Notes: generated from the letters alone by a model not told the origin. A stretch of 64,000 bases of DNA from Tindallia magadiensis (GCF_900113635.1 NZ_FOQA01000007.1:62001-126000), one strand, 5' to 3'. Positions 44,693-54,576 are shown, counted from the first letter of the stretch. Numbers and translations: made by a program.

Positions 44693-45598
44693 ATGGGTAA
44701 AAAGCAGTTTAAAGCAGACGATCATCATGACGGCTTAAGGCTTGATCAGTTCCTGGTTACTCAAATGGAAGAGCATAGTCGCAGTTTTCTTCAAAAATGC
44801 ATTAAAGAGCATAAGGTACTAGTAAATGATAAGACTCAGAAAAATCGATATGTGATAAAAACAGGTGATATTATTTCTGTTGATCTGATAGAACCAGAAG
44901 AACTTCAGGTAGAAGCTGAAAACATACCGATTGATATTGTTTACGAAGATGATTTTTTAGTGGTTATTAATAAACCTCAAAATTTAGTTGTTCATCCATC
45001 GGCAGGGCACTGGCAAGGTACGCTGGTGAACGCTTTATTATTTCATTGTAAAGATGGATTGTCGGGGATCAATGGAATGATTCGCCCGGGAATTGTGCAT
45101 AGAATAGATAAAGACACCTCTGGGCTTTTAGTGGTTGCTAAAACAGATCATGCTCATAAACATCTTGCAAAACAGCTTTCAGAACATACTATGTTACGAA
45201 GTTATAAAGCTGTTGTTCGTGGTGTTATAGAAGAAGATGAGATAAAAATTGATGCACCGATAGGTAGGCATACGGTTCAAAGAAAAAAAATGGCTGTTGT
45301 AAAAGAAGGAAAATCGGCAATAACGAATATAAAGGTTTTGCAGCGGTATCATAATCATACATTGATCCATGCAAGCTTAGAAACTGGGAGAACACATCAA
45401 ATACGTGTTCATATGGCATATATTGGACATCCGGTTGTTGGGGATGAATTATACTCTCGACCGGAAAAGCATTTTAACCTTAAGGGTCAGGCGTTACATG
45501 CTTATGAACTAGGTTTTCTTCATCCAGAAACAAACAAACTAGTTCACTTTAATGCGCCCTTACCATCGTATTTCGAATCTCTGTTAAAAATGATTTAG
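44693..45598 (+). CDS. RluA-family 23S rRNA pseudouridine synthase (RluD-like)
   Basis: Converts uridine to pseudouridine in rRNA. It has an N-terminal S4 domain (LRLDQFLVTQM, 15-25 onward) and the catalytic domain with HRIDKDTSGLL (Asp139 nucleophile) and GRTHQIRVHM. The 301 residues match RluD/YlyB. Which uridines are modified cannot be read from sequence. It follows lspA by three bases, the order seen in Bacillus. Confidence 0.92.
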   Translation: MGKKQFKADDHHDGLRLDQFLVTQMEEHSRSFLQKCIKEHKVLVNDKTQKNRYVIKTGDIISVDLIEPEELQVEAENIPIDIVYEDDFLVVINKPQNLVVHPSAGHWQGTLVNALLFHCKDGLSGINGMIRPGIVHRIDKDTSGLLVVAKTDHAHKHLAKQLSEHTMLRSYKAVVRGVIEEDEIKIDAPIGRHTVQRKKMAVVKEGKSAITNIKVLQRYHNHTLIHASLETGRTHQIRVHMAYIGHPVVGDELYSRPEKHFNLKGQALHAYELGFLHPETNKLVHFNAPLPSYFESLLKMI

Positions 45599-45609
45599 AT
45601 AGTTAGAAA

Positions 45610-45648
45610 AAGCGGTTAGAAAGGAAGTTTTTTCCTTTCTAACCGCTT
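45610..45648. terminator. Bidirectional terminator between the RluA-family gene and fprA
   Basis: A perfect 16-base-pair stem, AAGCGGTTAGAAAGGA with TCCTTTCTAACCGCTT, and a seven-base loop containing a T run. It can end both convergent transcripts. Confidence 0.85.
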
Positions 45649-45693
45649 AATAGTTTGTTACTGTTTACAGTGTGAAAATAATACATTTAATGC

Positions 45694-46932
45694 TTAATAG
45701 ATGGTGCTAGAAAAAGCATTGCGATTTGGCTGTCTTTCTTCTAATAGCAAGTCAGCCATTTCATCAGCGATTACCTGACATTTATCAAAATCAGCTTCTT
45801 TTGGAGACGATAAAGCTTCGACAGATTCTCCTACTTGCTTCCACTTAGTTTTTTCGGCAAATTTATTTAAGTTTGAAACACCACCGCCACTCCAGGAAGC
45901 AGTTCCAAAAATGCCAAGGAATCGGTTTTTGATCTGTGAATTGTCAATTTTGCTAACCAACGCTTCCATCGTTGGAAACATTCCGGTATTGTAAGCACAA
46001 CTTCCGAGGATAATCCCTTTAAACCTCCAAATGTCGCTGATAATATAAGACATATGAGTTTTAGAGGCATCATAAATTCTAATATTTTTGATACCTCTAT
46101 CAGATAATCGTCGAGCAATAGAGTCGGCCATTTGCTGAGTGTTTCCATACATAGACCCATAGGCAATAACAACACCTTCTTCTGTCTCACCTTTAGACCA
46201 GCAGTCATAGTAGCGAATAATATGTTCAGGTGCAGTTCTCCATACAGGACCATGGGTAGGAGCAATAACAGATATTTCAATGTTTAAGTCATTTATTTTT
46301 TTGAGTGCCTTTTGAACCATAGGTCCATATTTTCCTACAATATTAGAATAGTATCGTCGAGTTTCATCCATATAAAATTCTAAGTTAACCTCATCATCAA
46401 ATACACCACCATCTAAAGAACCGAAACCTCCAAAAGCATCGCCGGAAAAAAGAATTTTTTGTGAAGTTTCGTATGTCATCATGGTTTCAGGCCAATGTAC
46501 CATAGGGGTCATGACAAATAATAATTCATGCTTACCTAAAGGAAGGGTGTCTCCTTCCCCAACTTCATGATAAGCATCCATTGCACCATAAAAGTTTTCC
46601 AGCATTTCAAATGTTTTCTTATTACCAACGATTTGTAGATTAGGATATCTTGCTTTTAATGCTTTAACAGCACCAGAGTGATCAGGCTCCATATGGTTAA
46701 TAATGAGATAATCAACGTTTTTGTCTCCTATAAGACTTTGTATCTTCTCCAAGTATTCATTGATTTTTGTGTTTTTGACCGTATCAAATACGGCTACTTT
46801 ATCATCATTAATCAAATAAGAATTATACGAAACCCCTTTATCTAAAGGCCATAAGTTTTCAAAAAGGTATGTTTCGCGATCATTGACTCCTATATAGTAA
46901 GTGGAGTCAGATACATTAACCGTTGTTAGCAT
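45694..46932 (-). CDS. Flavodiiron protein (A-type flavoprotein, FprA/ROO)
   Basis: Reduces O2 to water or NO to N2O, protecting anaerobes. The N-terminal metallo-beta-lactamase-like domain has the diiron ligands in NHMEPDHSG (His80, Glu82, Asp84, His85) and later histidines (MVHWPETM, PTHGPVW). The C-terminal flavodoxin domain begins at AYGSMYGNTQQMADS (FMN phosphate loop). The 412 residues are standard, with no rubredoxin fusion. It is divergent from a nitroreductase gene, and both may respond to redox stress. Confidence 0.94.
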   Translation of the reverse strand: MLTTVNVSDSTYYIGVNDRETYLFENLWPLDKGVSYNSYLINDDKVAVFDTVKNTKINEYLEKIQSLIGDKNVDYLIINHMEPDHSGAVKALKARYPNLQIVGNKKTFEMLENFYGAMDAYHEVGEGDTLPLGKHELLFVMTPMVHWPETMMTYETSQKILFSGDAFGGFGSLDGGVFDDEVNLEFYMDETRRYYSNIVGKYGPMVQKALKKINDLNIEISVIAPTHGPVWRTAPEHIIRYYDCWSKGETEEGVVIAYGSMYGNTQQMADSIARRLSDRGIKNIRIYDASKTHMSYIISDIWRFKGIILGSCAYNTGMFPTMEALVSKIDNSQIKNRFLGIFGTASWSGGGVSNLNKFAEKTKWKQVGESVEALSSPKEADFDKCQVIADEMADLLLEERQPNRNAFSSTIY

Positions 46933-47012
46933 TTATAAACCTCCTTTGATTTTTTTCTACCCTATTATATCATATTAAGCAAGGAAAATTATATTCGTTC
47001 CTTTTATTCCTC

Positions 47013-47041
47013 TTGAAAGTGGGGTGAAGGTACGCTATCTT
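47013..47041 (+). promoter_or_regulatory. Promoter of the nitroreductase gene
   Basis: TTGAAA (47013-47018), a 17-base spacer and TATCTT (47036-47041), 33 bases before the ATG. Confidence 0.55.
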
Positions 47042-47074
47042 GCAAATGAATAAGCAAAGAAGGGGAGATGACAC

Positions 47075-47605
47075 ATGTTAGAAAGATTAAAAGAAAGAAG
47101 AAGCATCCGAAAATATGCTGAAAGGCCAATAGAGAAGGAAAAAGTTGAAAATCTTCTAAAAGCAGCTCTTTTAGCACCATCCTCAAAAAAAAGTCAGCCT
47201 TGGGAGTTTATTGTCATTGATGATAAAGAAATACTTTCAGAACTCTCGCGGTCTAAAGAAAAAGGTGCAGGATTTGTTAAGGATGCTCCTATGGCTATTT
47301 TAGTAATGGCTGATCCTGAAAAAAGTGATGTATGGGTAGAAGACACCTCTATTGCTTCTACGCTCATTCAACTTCAAGCACACTCCATGGGTCTTGGGTC
47401 TTGTTGGGTACAGGTAAGGAATCGAAAATGCAATGAGGAAGTAACAGCAGAAAAATTTATTAAAAATCTTTTATCGATTCCAGATAAAATTTGTGTAGAA
47501 GCGTTAATCACAGTAGGGTATCCAGATGAATCAAAAAGATCTTACGAAGAAGATGATCTGAACTGGAATATTGTTTTCAGCAATCAATATGGCATCAAAA
47601 AGTAG
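47075..47605 (+). CDS. Nitroreductase family protein
   Basis: A 176-residue FMN-dependent oxidoreductase. The N-terminal ERRSIRKYAERPIEKEKV (FMN phosphate binding, residues 7-24) and the LAPSSKKSQPWEFIVID segment (34-50) are typical, as is the GLGSCWVQVR motif. Substrates of such enzymes are broad (nitroaromatics, quinones). GGGGAGATGAC supplies the ribosome site. Confidence 0.9.
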   Translation: MLERLKERRSIRKYAERPIEKEKVENLLKAALLAPSSKKSQPWEFIVIDDKEILSELSRSKEKGAGFVKDAPMAILVMADPEKSDVWVEDTSIASTLIQLQAHSMGLGSCWVQVRNRKCNEEVTAEKFIKNLLSIPDKICVEALITVGYPDESKRSYEEDDLNWNIVFSNQYGIKK

Positions 47606-47606
47606 T

Positions 47607-47644
47607 AAAAGATCAGCTGTGCCTTATAACACAGCTGATCTTTT
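47607..47644. terminator. Bidirectional terminator between nitroreductase and deacetylase genes
   Basis: A perfect 15-base-pair stem AAAAGATCAGCTGTG / CACAGCTGATCTTTT with an 8-base loop, with A and T runs suited to either direction. Confidence 0.88.
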
Positions 47645-47653
47645 ACTGTTGTT

Positions 47654-48642
47654 TTAGAATAAAAGATAATTAAAGTGAACATAAAAAGAGTCAGGAGTAA
47701 GAACATCAAAATGATAGCCAAGGCTCTCAAGTCTTCGTATAATAGTGGGTAGAGCTTCAACCGTAGTTGATTTTGCAGCAGAGTCGTGGAATAAAATAAT
47801 GGCATTCTGATGACCAGCAACATGTTTTAAAGTGTTCTTTATAATAATGTCTGTATCTAAAGTAACAGCAGCTGCGTCTGTAGAGCTGGCGTTCCAATCA
47901 AAATAGGGGAGCTCTTTTTCTCTCAAGAGTTGTTTTATTTCGATCATTAGATAGGGATTATCCTGCTGAACCCGGCGATAGATTTGATTATTTGAGCCTG
48001 CTGGAAAACGAAAAACTTCAGGTCGGACACCGGTAGATGTTTCAAGAAAGTCTTGAAGTTTTTCGACATCTTCTATAAAAGCTTCGGGAGATTGGTATAT
48101 TTTTTCATAATCATGGCTGTAAGTGTGATTTCCCAATTGGTGCCCTTCATTGACAATTCGTTGATACATTTGATGAGAAAAATCAGTATCATATCCATTA
48201 ACAAAAAAAGTGGCAGGTACGTTGTGTTGCTGAAGAATGTTAAGGATTCTAGCTGTGTTATGGCTAGGTCCATCGTCAAAAGTGAGGTATACTGTTTTTT
48301 CATCTTGTATATTACCGGTTTTAACACCGCCTCTATGTCTTAAAGTAACTTTTTTTTTAGCTGTTCATTTTCTTCTTTTAGTGCACTGGATTCTTCTTCT
48401 AGTTCTTTATAAATTTCATGAGATTTTTGAAGATCCTGTTGTAAAGAATCTGTTATTTCATAAAGTTGCTTTTTATCTTGCTCTATTTGTTCTGTAAGAT
48501 TGGTTAGCGCATTAAGTTGATAACTATGATCCTCTTGCAAGGATTTGTTAGAAGTAAATAAGTGTAAGGAAAAAAGCGTATTGATAGATAGTAAAACAAC
48601 TATAATAAGATGAAAGCTAGGATGCTGAGATAATTTGTTCAT
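47654..48642 (-). pseudogene. Polysaccharide deacetylase with N-terminal anchor and coiled coil, split by a frameshift at an A9 run
   Basis: The upstream part (48642 to 48340) encodes a transmembrane anchor (about 10-30) and a coiled coil ending EENEQLKKK, then a stop. The rest, in the -1 frame, is open from the same point. It reads VTLRHRGG, then the NodB motif VYLTFDDGPSHNT, TFFVNG, the metal-binding GNHTYSHDY, RFPAGS and a C-terminal FHDSAAKSTTVEALP, a complete carbohydrate esterase 4 domain. The two frames join at nine A's (48350-48358, T's on the plus strand), a classic slippage site. It may be a sequencing indel, a decayed gene, or a functional gene read by -1 slippage. Both halves look intact. 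Confidence 0.75.
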
Positions 48643-48747
48643 TTGAATTAATCCTTTCTATTGGTGATAAAAGATACTCTTGCTAGAAGCTATGATAAAT
48701 CGATTTGAATAGCCTGTCAAGAAAAAAGTATTAGAACGGATACTGGA

Positions 48748-48775
48748 TTGACAATAAATTTTATTCGATTAGAAT
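48748..48775 (+). promoter_or_regulatory. Possible promoter upstream of the MFS gene
   Basis: TTGACA (48748-48753), a 16-base spacer and TAGAAT (48770-48775), leaving a leader of about 125 bases before the MFS gene. Nothing else recognisable was seen in the 264-base gap. Confidence 0.5.
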
Positions 48776-48906
48776 GGAGGATGTAAGAAAAAAAGACAGA
48801 AAGATCTATAGGTCTATCTCTTTTTAAGTAAATGATTTATGGTGAGGGTGCAATAGAAAAAAGATTTGGAGAGATTATGAGAAGGTAAAATTGAAAGAGA
48901 TCGGAA

Positions 48907-50073
48907 GTGGTTAGCATCAAGAGTCAATTCAGATTATTATATACGTCGATTTATTTTGCCATAGGTGCTTTAACATCGTTACTGGTATTATATCTTGAAA
49001 CCATTGGATTTTCTGGAACACAGACTGGAATGATCATGGCCGCCGGATCTTTAGTACTTATTTTTTCTCAACCCTTTTGGGGAGTTGTATGCGATAAGAC
49101 TCAAAAGACATTGATAGTACTAAGGCTAACCTTGATTATGGCTGGCTTACTAGCCGTCGTATTAGCCTATATTTATCAGTTCTACCTTTTTTTGATTATC
49201 TATTGTTTAATGCATTTTTTTCAGGGAGCCAATGCTCCTATCTCAGACACCTTAGCGATAAATGCATCTAATAAAGAAGGTTCAAATTTTGGTGCTTTAC
49301 GGCAATATGGTGCCATCGGGTTTGCGATTGCTGTTTTTATTGTTAGTAATGTGAGTGAATATTTAGGGCTAAACGTTATTTTCTTTTTTTATTTTTTTGC
49401 CTATTTTATTCCAGCCATTTTTTTTCGTGCAAAAATTGAAGTAACTGATAGAAAATTTCAAATGAATTTATTAACCGGTCTAAAAGCTTTAGTCAAAATT
49501 CCTGAGTTTAAGTATATTCTTACAGCTACTTTTTTTATTTTTGGTCCTATTGTTGCTAATAATAATTATTTTAGTTTATTGTTTCGACATAGCGGAGGTT
49601 CATTAGCCGGTGTAGGGATCGCTTTTTTGCTTTTTGCAGGAAGTGAAGCTCCTTTTATGAAGCTTTCAAATCAGTTTGTAAAAAAAATAGGTATCGAAAA
49701 CACGCTAATAGCAGCGTCTTTTATTTCCATGATTCGTTGGTTTTGGTACGCTAGTGGTCCATCGCCAGAATTTATGCTAGGTTTATTTTTACTCCAGGGA
49801 CTTTCGGTCGGAGTGTACATTGTGACGGCTGCTCAGTTTGTGACGAATCATTCGATACCCGAGCTTAGAGTGACCGCGATGACCATTTATTCATCAGCAG
49901 GAATAGGTCTTGGCGGGATATTTTGTCAAATGATGGGTGGCGTGTTATTAGATCAATATAATGTGCTGACAATCTACAAATTCTTTGGGATTTCCAGCAT
50001 TATTGGGTTGTTTTGCCTGTATGGTATTAAAAATAAGAAGAAGGCGTGTCATCCTAATTTAAATAAATGTTAG
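48907..50073 (+). CDS. MFS transporter, LacY/nucleoside:H+ symporter-like (MFS_1_like)
   Basis: A 388-residue protein with twelve hydrophobic segments. The N-terminus (YFAIGALTSLLVLYLETIGF) and the FSQPFWGVVCDKTQKT loop resemble the phenylpropionate/LacY-like group. The substrate is unknown. The start is GTG 48907 with only a weak GGAA upstream, so the start may be wrong. No linked pathway genes. Confidence 0.82.
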   Translation: MVSIKSQFRLLYTSIYFAIGALTSLLVLYLETIGFSGTQTGMIMAAGSLVLIFSQPFWGVVCDKTQKTLIVLRLTLIMAGLLAVVLAYIYQFYLFLIIYCLMHFFQGANAPISDTLAINASNKEGSNFGALRQYGAIGFAIAVFIVSNVSEYLGLNVIFFFYFFAYFIPAIFFRAKIEVTDRKFQMNLLTGLKALVKIPEFKYILTATFFIFGPIVANNNYFSLLFRHSGGSLAGVGIAFLLFAGSEAPFMKLSNQFVKKIGIENTLIAASFISMIRWFWYASGPSPEFMLGLFLLQGLSVGVYIVTAAQFVTNHSIPELRVTAMTIYSSAGIGLGGIFCQMMGGVLLDQYNVLTIYKFFGISSIIGLFCLYGIKNKKKACHPNLNKC

Positions 50074-50194
50074 CGATAAATGGTTAGAAGTATATAAGTA
50101 AAAGCAAATAAGAAATAAGTTGCACTTGCATAGCATCGTGAATAAAGGGTATTATATATAACGGTAGCATCAATAAATAGGAGGTGCGTCAAGA

Positions 50195-51259
50195 ATGAAG
50201 CATTACAAAAAATATTTCAGTATCATGATGCTCATTGTGATGATAGCTGCGGTTATGATGGCATGTAATTCAGGAGATGAAACATCGGAAGATATGGTTG
50301 ATACAGAAGAAACCGAACAAAAGGTGGAATCATTTTTTCCTTTTCTGCCAGATACAAAACTTTTCTATGAAGGAGAAGGTAGTGAATATGCCGATACAGT
50401 TGTTTATTTTGATTATATAGATAATCATCAAGCTCAAAGAAGAAGACAAACTGCCGGCACTACCATAGGAGAAGTTATTGATCGTGAAGAAGGCATTGTT
50501 TCTATTCGTTATTCGGAAGAAGAATTTTATTCGTTTTTTCCTTTATTTGAAGAAGAACCTAATCGAGAAGAAATTCTTTTAAAAGAGCCACTAGAAGTTG
50601 GAAATGAATGGGTGCTGGAAGATGGAAGAAAACGAAGAATTAATGATGTTTCGGCTCAGATAAAGACTAAGTATGGCGAGTTTGAGGCTATTGAAGTAGT
50701 TACTGAATCTGATGAAGCGGTTCAGCTAGATTACTATGCACAGGATATTGGGCTTATAAAAAGTGTTTTCAAGGTAAATGGTGATGAAGAGGGTATCGTT
50801 ACTCAGTTGGCAGCTATTGAAGAAAACATCCCTTGGGAAGTAAATGTGAGAATATACTATCCTGAATGGGAGGATGAAGGAAGTCTTTATGAAAACCATT
50901 CAATTGAATTTAGAACAAATGAATCAATCGAAGAGAAGCTAACCGCGTATCTGCAAAAAGAACCACCTGTGGAGACAGCAGCTGCAGCATTACAAGAGTC
51001 GATGGTGATTAATAGACTTGAAAGGAATAAAGATGAGCAACAGGTGAAAGTCGATTTTAATGCAGCTATTACAGAAATTGGCATGGGCAGTGACTTTGAA
51101 AGTCAAATGTTACAATCGATTACAAACACACTAGTTTACTATTTTAATGTTGAAAGTGTTGTGATTAGCGTTGAGGATGGACCTTACGAAACAGGTCACT
51201 TTTATCTTGGACCGGAAGACTTCTTAATTCCTGATAATGAAAATGCGGAAAAAATATAA
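50195..51259 (+). CDS. GerMN-domain lipoprotein
   Basis: A 354-residue predicted lipoprotein. The signal peptide (about 1-23) ends in the lipobox VMMAC, with Cys24 as the lipidated residue. An acidic spacer leads to a middle domain (about 48-215), then a C-terminal GerMN domain (about 225-345, including ESMVINRLERNKDEQQVKVD). GerMN domains occur in the germination/sporulation protein GerM but also in non-sporulating contexts. It is monocistronic, with a good terminator. Confidence 0.85.
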   Translation: MKHYKKYFSIMMLIVMIAAVMMACNSGDETSEDMVDTEETEQKVESFFPFLPDTKLFYEGEGSEYADTVVYFDYIDNHQAQRRRQTAGTTIGEVIDREEGIVSIRYSEEEFYSFFPLFEEEPNREEILLKEPLEVGNEWVLEDGRKRRINDVSAQIKTKYGEFEAIEVVTESDEAVQLDYYAQDIGLIKSVFKVNGDEEGIVTQLAAIEENIPWEVNVRIYYPEWEDEGSLYENHSIEFRTNESIEEKLTAYLQKEPPVETAAAALQESMVINRLERNKDEQQVKVDFNAAITEIGMGSDFESQMLQSITNTLVYYFNVESVVISVEDGPYETGHFYLGPEDFLIPDNENAEKI

Positions 51260-51271
51260 TGTATCGTTCAG

Positions 51272-51314
51272 ATCGTCAAAGGTGTTTATTTTCAAACGCC
51301 TTTGACGATTTTTC
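51272..51314 (+). terminator. Rho-independent terminator after the GerMN gene
   Basis: ATCGTCAAAGGTGTTT pairs with AAACGCCTTTGACGAT (one G-T pair), followed by T5. Confidence 0.88.
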
Positions 51315-51416
51315 TATGGGAAAAACAAAAAAATGATTGGAAATTCGCTGAATTGGTATCAATACTCATGAGATATAATACAGCATGCATAACAATGCTG
51401 AGAGGGGGAGCTTTTT

Positions 51417-53138
51417 TTGGAAAAAAACTACACCATTTTAATTGGAGGAATACAAGGTGAAGGCGTCATTAGCACTGGAATAAATCTGATGAAAGCGTTA
51501 TCAAAAAAAGGTTATTATACTTTAGGAGAAAGAAAATTTTCTTCTAGAATTAAAGGTGGAAACACGCATATTATTATCACTATATCGAATGAACCGGTAA
51601 ACTGCATAGAAAGTTCTTTTGATCTTATTCTAGCAATGGATCAAGAAAGTGTTTCTGAAAATGCACATCGCTTGCATTCAAAAGGAATGATACTATATGA
51701 TCAAGCCATTGAGATAGAGGTGGATATAGAGGAAACTCAGCAACACATTCCTTTACCTATTTCACAAATTGCTAAAGATCAAGGAAAACTTTTTATGAAG
51801 AATACCAGTGCCATTGGATTCTTAGGTAAAATACTTGGTATTACATATCAAGAACTTGAAAGAACAGTGGTTGAAGCATATGGTGCAAAAGGAGAAGAAA
51901 TACTTAGCAGGAATTTAGCTGTGCTACACGATTCTTTTGAAAATGATGCATGTCAAAAGGCGGCTTTTTTTGAAGCAAACATACCAATATCTGGATCGGA
52001 AAACTCAAAAATGATAATGATTGGAAATGAAGGAATTGCACTAGGAGCTGTCATGGCTGATTGTCGTTTTATGGCTGGATATCCAATTACACCAGCTTCA
52101 GATGTGATGGAAAATTTATCGATCTTTTTCCAAAAAACAGGAGGGAAAATTGTCCAGACAGAAGATGAAATTTCGGCTATGGCAATGTCTATAGGAGCAT
52201 CCTATAGCGGGGTCAGAAGTATGACAGCTACTTCAGGACCGGGAATGACATTAATGGGTGAAGGTCTGGGGCTTGCAGGAATGACAGAAACACCCATTGT
52301 GATTGTTGATGCACAAAGAGCAGGGCCTAGTACCGGAATGCCAACAAAAACAGAGCAAAGTGATATATCCTTTCTTTATTATGCTGGTCATGGAGAATTT
52401 TCCTCCGTTATTCTGACACCATCATCAATTGAAGAATGTTATGAACTAACGATTTATGCCTTTGAGATAGCCGATTATTATCAGTGTCCAGTGGTTATTT
52501 TAACAGATTTGCATTTAAGTTTATCACCTAAAACCATTGATGCAATTCCTTATCATAACCAAATCATTAATAGAGGAAAATTAGCAGAAAAGGAAAAATT
52601 AAAAGATTTTGCAGATGGCGGATTTCCAAGATACCAACTAACGGAAGATGGTATTTCACCTCGTGCTTTTCCTGGTACCTTTGGTGGACAACATCAAGTT
52701 ACAGGATTAGAACATAACGAGCTGGGACGTCCATCTGATAAACCGGATAATAGAATTAAAATGATGAAGAAACGAATGCATAAGACGGATGCTTTAAAGG
52801 AAAATGAAGAGATTATCATAGAGGGTGCAGGTAGAGATGTTTTATTTCTAGCTTTTGGATCGGTTTATGGAGTGATCAAGGAAGCAGGGCTGCGTACAGA
52901 TTTTTCCGTAGATGTTGCAAGGATAAGACAAATTAAACCGTTACCACTGAAACAATTAGAAAGAATTATTAATAACTATAAAAAAGTGGTCATTGTCGAA
53001 GAAAATTTTAACGGACAATTGGCTCAAATCATTCGTCAAGAGATTGGTCAACAAGAAAAGATCATTAGCATAACGCGATATGATGGTGAGAACTTTACGC
53101 TCGAAGAGATTATTGAATCAATGAAAAGGTGGTGCTAG
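51417..53138 (+). CDS. 2-oxoacid:acceptor oxidoreductase, fused gamma-alpha subunit
   Basis: A 573-residue fusion. The N-terminal gamma domain (about 1-180) starts LIGGIQGEGVISTG and carries the FSSRIKGGNTH motif. The C-terminal alpha part (about 195-573) has the GNEGIALGAVMADCRFMAGYPITPAS segment split by MADC, TEDEISAMAMSIGASYSG and the C-terminal domain. It forms the CoA-dependent oxidative decarboxylase of 2-oxoacids with the beta subunit next door. The substrate may be 2-oxoglutarate or a branched or aromatic 2-oxoacid. TTG start with GAGGGGGAG upstream. The family acceptor is usually ferredoxin. Confidence 0.9.
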   Translation: MEKNYTILIGGIQGEGVISTGINLMKALSKKGYYTLGERKFSSRIKGGNTHIIITISNEPVNCIESSFDLILAMDQESVSENAHRLHSKGMILYDQAIEIEVDIEETQQHIPLPISQIAKDQGKLFMKNTSAIGFLGKILGITYQELERTVVEAYGAKGEEILSRNLAVLHDSFENDACQKAAFFEANIPISGSENSKMIMIGNEGIALGAVMADCRFMAGYPITPASDVMENLSIFFQKTGGKIVQTEDEISAMAMSIGASYSGVRSMTATSGPGMTLMGEGLGLAGMTETPIVIVDAQRAGPSTGMPTKTEQSDISFLYYAGHGEFSSVILTPSSIEECYELTIYAFEIADYYQCPVVILTDLHLSLSPKTIDAIPYHNQIINRGKLAEKEKLKDFADGGFPRYQLTEDGISPRAFPGTFGGQHQVTGLEHNELGRPSDKPDNRIKMMKKRMHKTDALKENEEIIIEGAGRDVLFLAFGSVYGVIKEAGLRTDFSVDVARIRQIKPLPLKQLERIINNYKKVVIVEENFNGQLAQIIRQEIGQQEKIISITRYDGENFTLEEIIESMKRWC

Positions 53139-53141
53139 AAA

Positions 53142-54005
53142 ATGGAACTTAAAGATTACAGTAGTGGACTTAATCCTACCTGGTGTAAGGGCTGTGGAGA
53201 TTTCTCTGTGCTGAGATCGCTGCAAACAGCTGTAGCAAGACTTGAGATAGCAAGAGAAAACTTAGCGGTAGTTAGTGGGATTGGCTGTTCAGGAAGAATT
53301 TCTGGTTATATGAATGCCTATTCTTTTCATAGCGTACATGGGAGAAGTCTGCCGGTTGCACAGGGAATTAAGCTTTCTAATTCAAAATTATCGGTTATTG
53401 CCGCCGGGGGTGATGGTGACGGCTTTGCTATTGGCACCAGTCATACCATTCATGCAATCAGGAGAAATATAGATATGACCTATATTGTAATGAATAATCA
53501 AGTTTATGGGCTGACAAAAGGACATGTATCTCCGGTTAGTCATCAAGGATTTCAAACAAAAATGACCCCTAATGGTTCTGTTGATATGCCAATAGAACCA
53601 GGGATGTTAGCTCTAGGTGCTGGGATATCTTTTTATGCACAAGGCTTTTCCGCTTATCAGGAGGAATTGATTGAGATGATCATGCAAGCAATTCAACACC
53701 CTGGTTTTTCGTTGGTACAGGTGTTTAGTCCGTGTGTGACCTATAATAAAGTTAATACCTATCAATGGTTTCGTGATAAATTGCAAAGAGCAGAAGATCT
53801 TAGGGAGGGGAGTATCTCAGATCACATGACGGCGGCTGATATACTTACAAAAAGTAAAGGCTTATGCACTGGGATTATTATACAAAACAAAAATAAACCA
53901 TCTTATCATACCCTTCACAATGAAAAAGACGAAAGTTTGGTTTCTCAGCAACCCGGTATATCAGAAAAAGAATTTCATCAGCTTACAAAAGCATATATGG
54001 TTTAG
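53142..54005 (+). CDS. 2-oxoacid:acceptor oxidoreductase, beta subunit
   Basis: A 287-residue TPP-binding subunit. Cysteines that hold the proximal [4Fe-4S] cluster are in WCKGCGDFSVL (Cys15, Cys18) and SGIGCSGR, plus FSPCVTY. The TPP/Mg motif is GGDGDGFAIG. It begins three bases after the fused subunit gene. There is no separate delta (ferredoxin-like) subunit, so electrons pass directly to an external ferredoxin. Amino-acid fermenters often carry several such enzymes. Confidence 0.92.
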   Translation: MELKDYSSGLNPTWCKGCGDFSVLRSLQTAVARLEIARENLAVVSGIGCSGRISGYMNAYSFHSVHGRSLPVAQGIKLSNSKLSVIAAGGDGDGFAIGTSHTIHAIRRNIDMTYIVMNNQVYGLTKGHVSPVSHQGFQTKMTPNGSVDMPIEPGMLALGAGISFYAQGFSAYQEELIEMIMQAIQHPGFSLVQVFSPCVTYNKVNTYQWFRDKLQRAEDLREGSISDHMTAADILTKSKGLCTGIIIQNKNKPSYHTLHNEKDESLVSQQPGISEKEFHQLTKAYMV

Positions 54006-54027
54006 TAAGTATATTCTCTTATGGAAG

Positions 54028-54065
54028 ACTCTACTTGATAACATGTGATATCGGTAGGGTTTTTC
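54028..54065 (+). terminator. Terminator after the oxidoreductase operon
   Basis: ACTCTACTTGATA pairs with TATCGGTAGGGT (G-T pairs and one bulge), followed by T5. Confidence 0.7.
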
Positions 54066-54189
54066 TATTGAAAAATAGAATGAAAAGTAAGTCCTAAACA
54101 AAAGGCATGTAGATAATTGAAAAAAAACAGCTCATATGAGAGAATAGATAGAGTGACAAAAGAACTTAAATTCTGAAAGAGGTGCTTTT

Positions 54190-54576
54190 ATGAGCAGAAA
54201 CATAAAGATATTTTTAGTAGCGATTATACTGGTCATGATCATATATCCATTTGCAAAAAGAGGATATGAAATGCACCAATATAGTCGGGCCGTTAGTCAA
54301 ATCACCTTAAGTGGAAAAGATATTTCTGAAGTGGAAGATGGTGTTTATAGCGGAAAATACGATGCTGTTTTAGTCAAGGCAATGGTAACTGTACATATTG
54401 CAGATGGAGAAATACAGGAGATAGAATATGAACATATACATGAAAGAGGTGCCAGAGGTGAACAAGTGATAGAAAATGTGTTAGAAGAGCAGACTCTTCA
54501 AGTAGACACGATTACTGGTGCAACAGATAGCAGTCTTGTGATATTAAAAGCGATTGATAAAGCACTTTTTGACTAA
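54190..54576 (+). CDS. FMN-binding domain protein, membrane-anchored
   Basis: A 128-residue protein with an N-terminal transmembrane helix (about 5-20) and an FMN_bind domain. The DTITGATDSS stretch (106-115) has the TGAT-x-S signature of covalently flavinylated proteins, where Thr takes FMN from an ApbE-type transferase. It is therefore a likely extracytoplasmic electron carrier. No ApbE or Rnf genes are in view. It is close to the exchanger gene downstream. Confidence 0.85.
   Translation: MSRNIKIFLVAIILVMIIYPFAKRGYEMHQYSRAVSQITLSGKDISEVEDGVYSGKYDAVLVKAMVTVHIADGEIQEIEYEHIHERGARGEQVIENVLEEQTLQVDTITGATDSSLVILKAIDKALFD

Noticed and set aside
48053-48497. Overlapping short ORFs on both strands inside the deacetylase region
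   Set aside because: They are frame shadows. The real coding content is the coiled-coil and NodB halves of one minus-strand gene.
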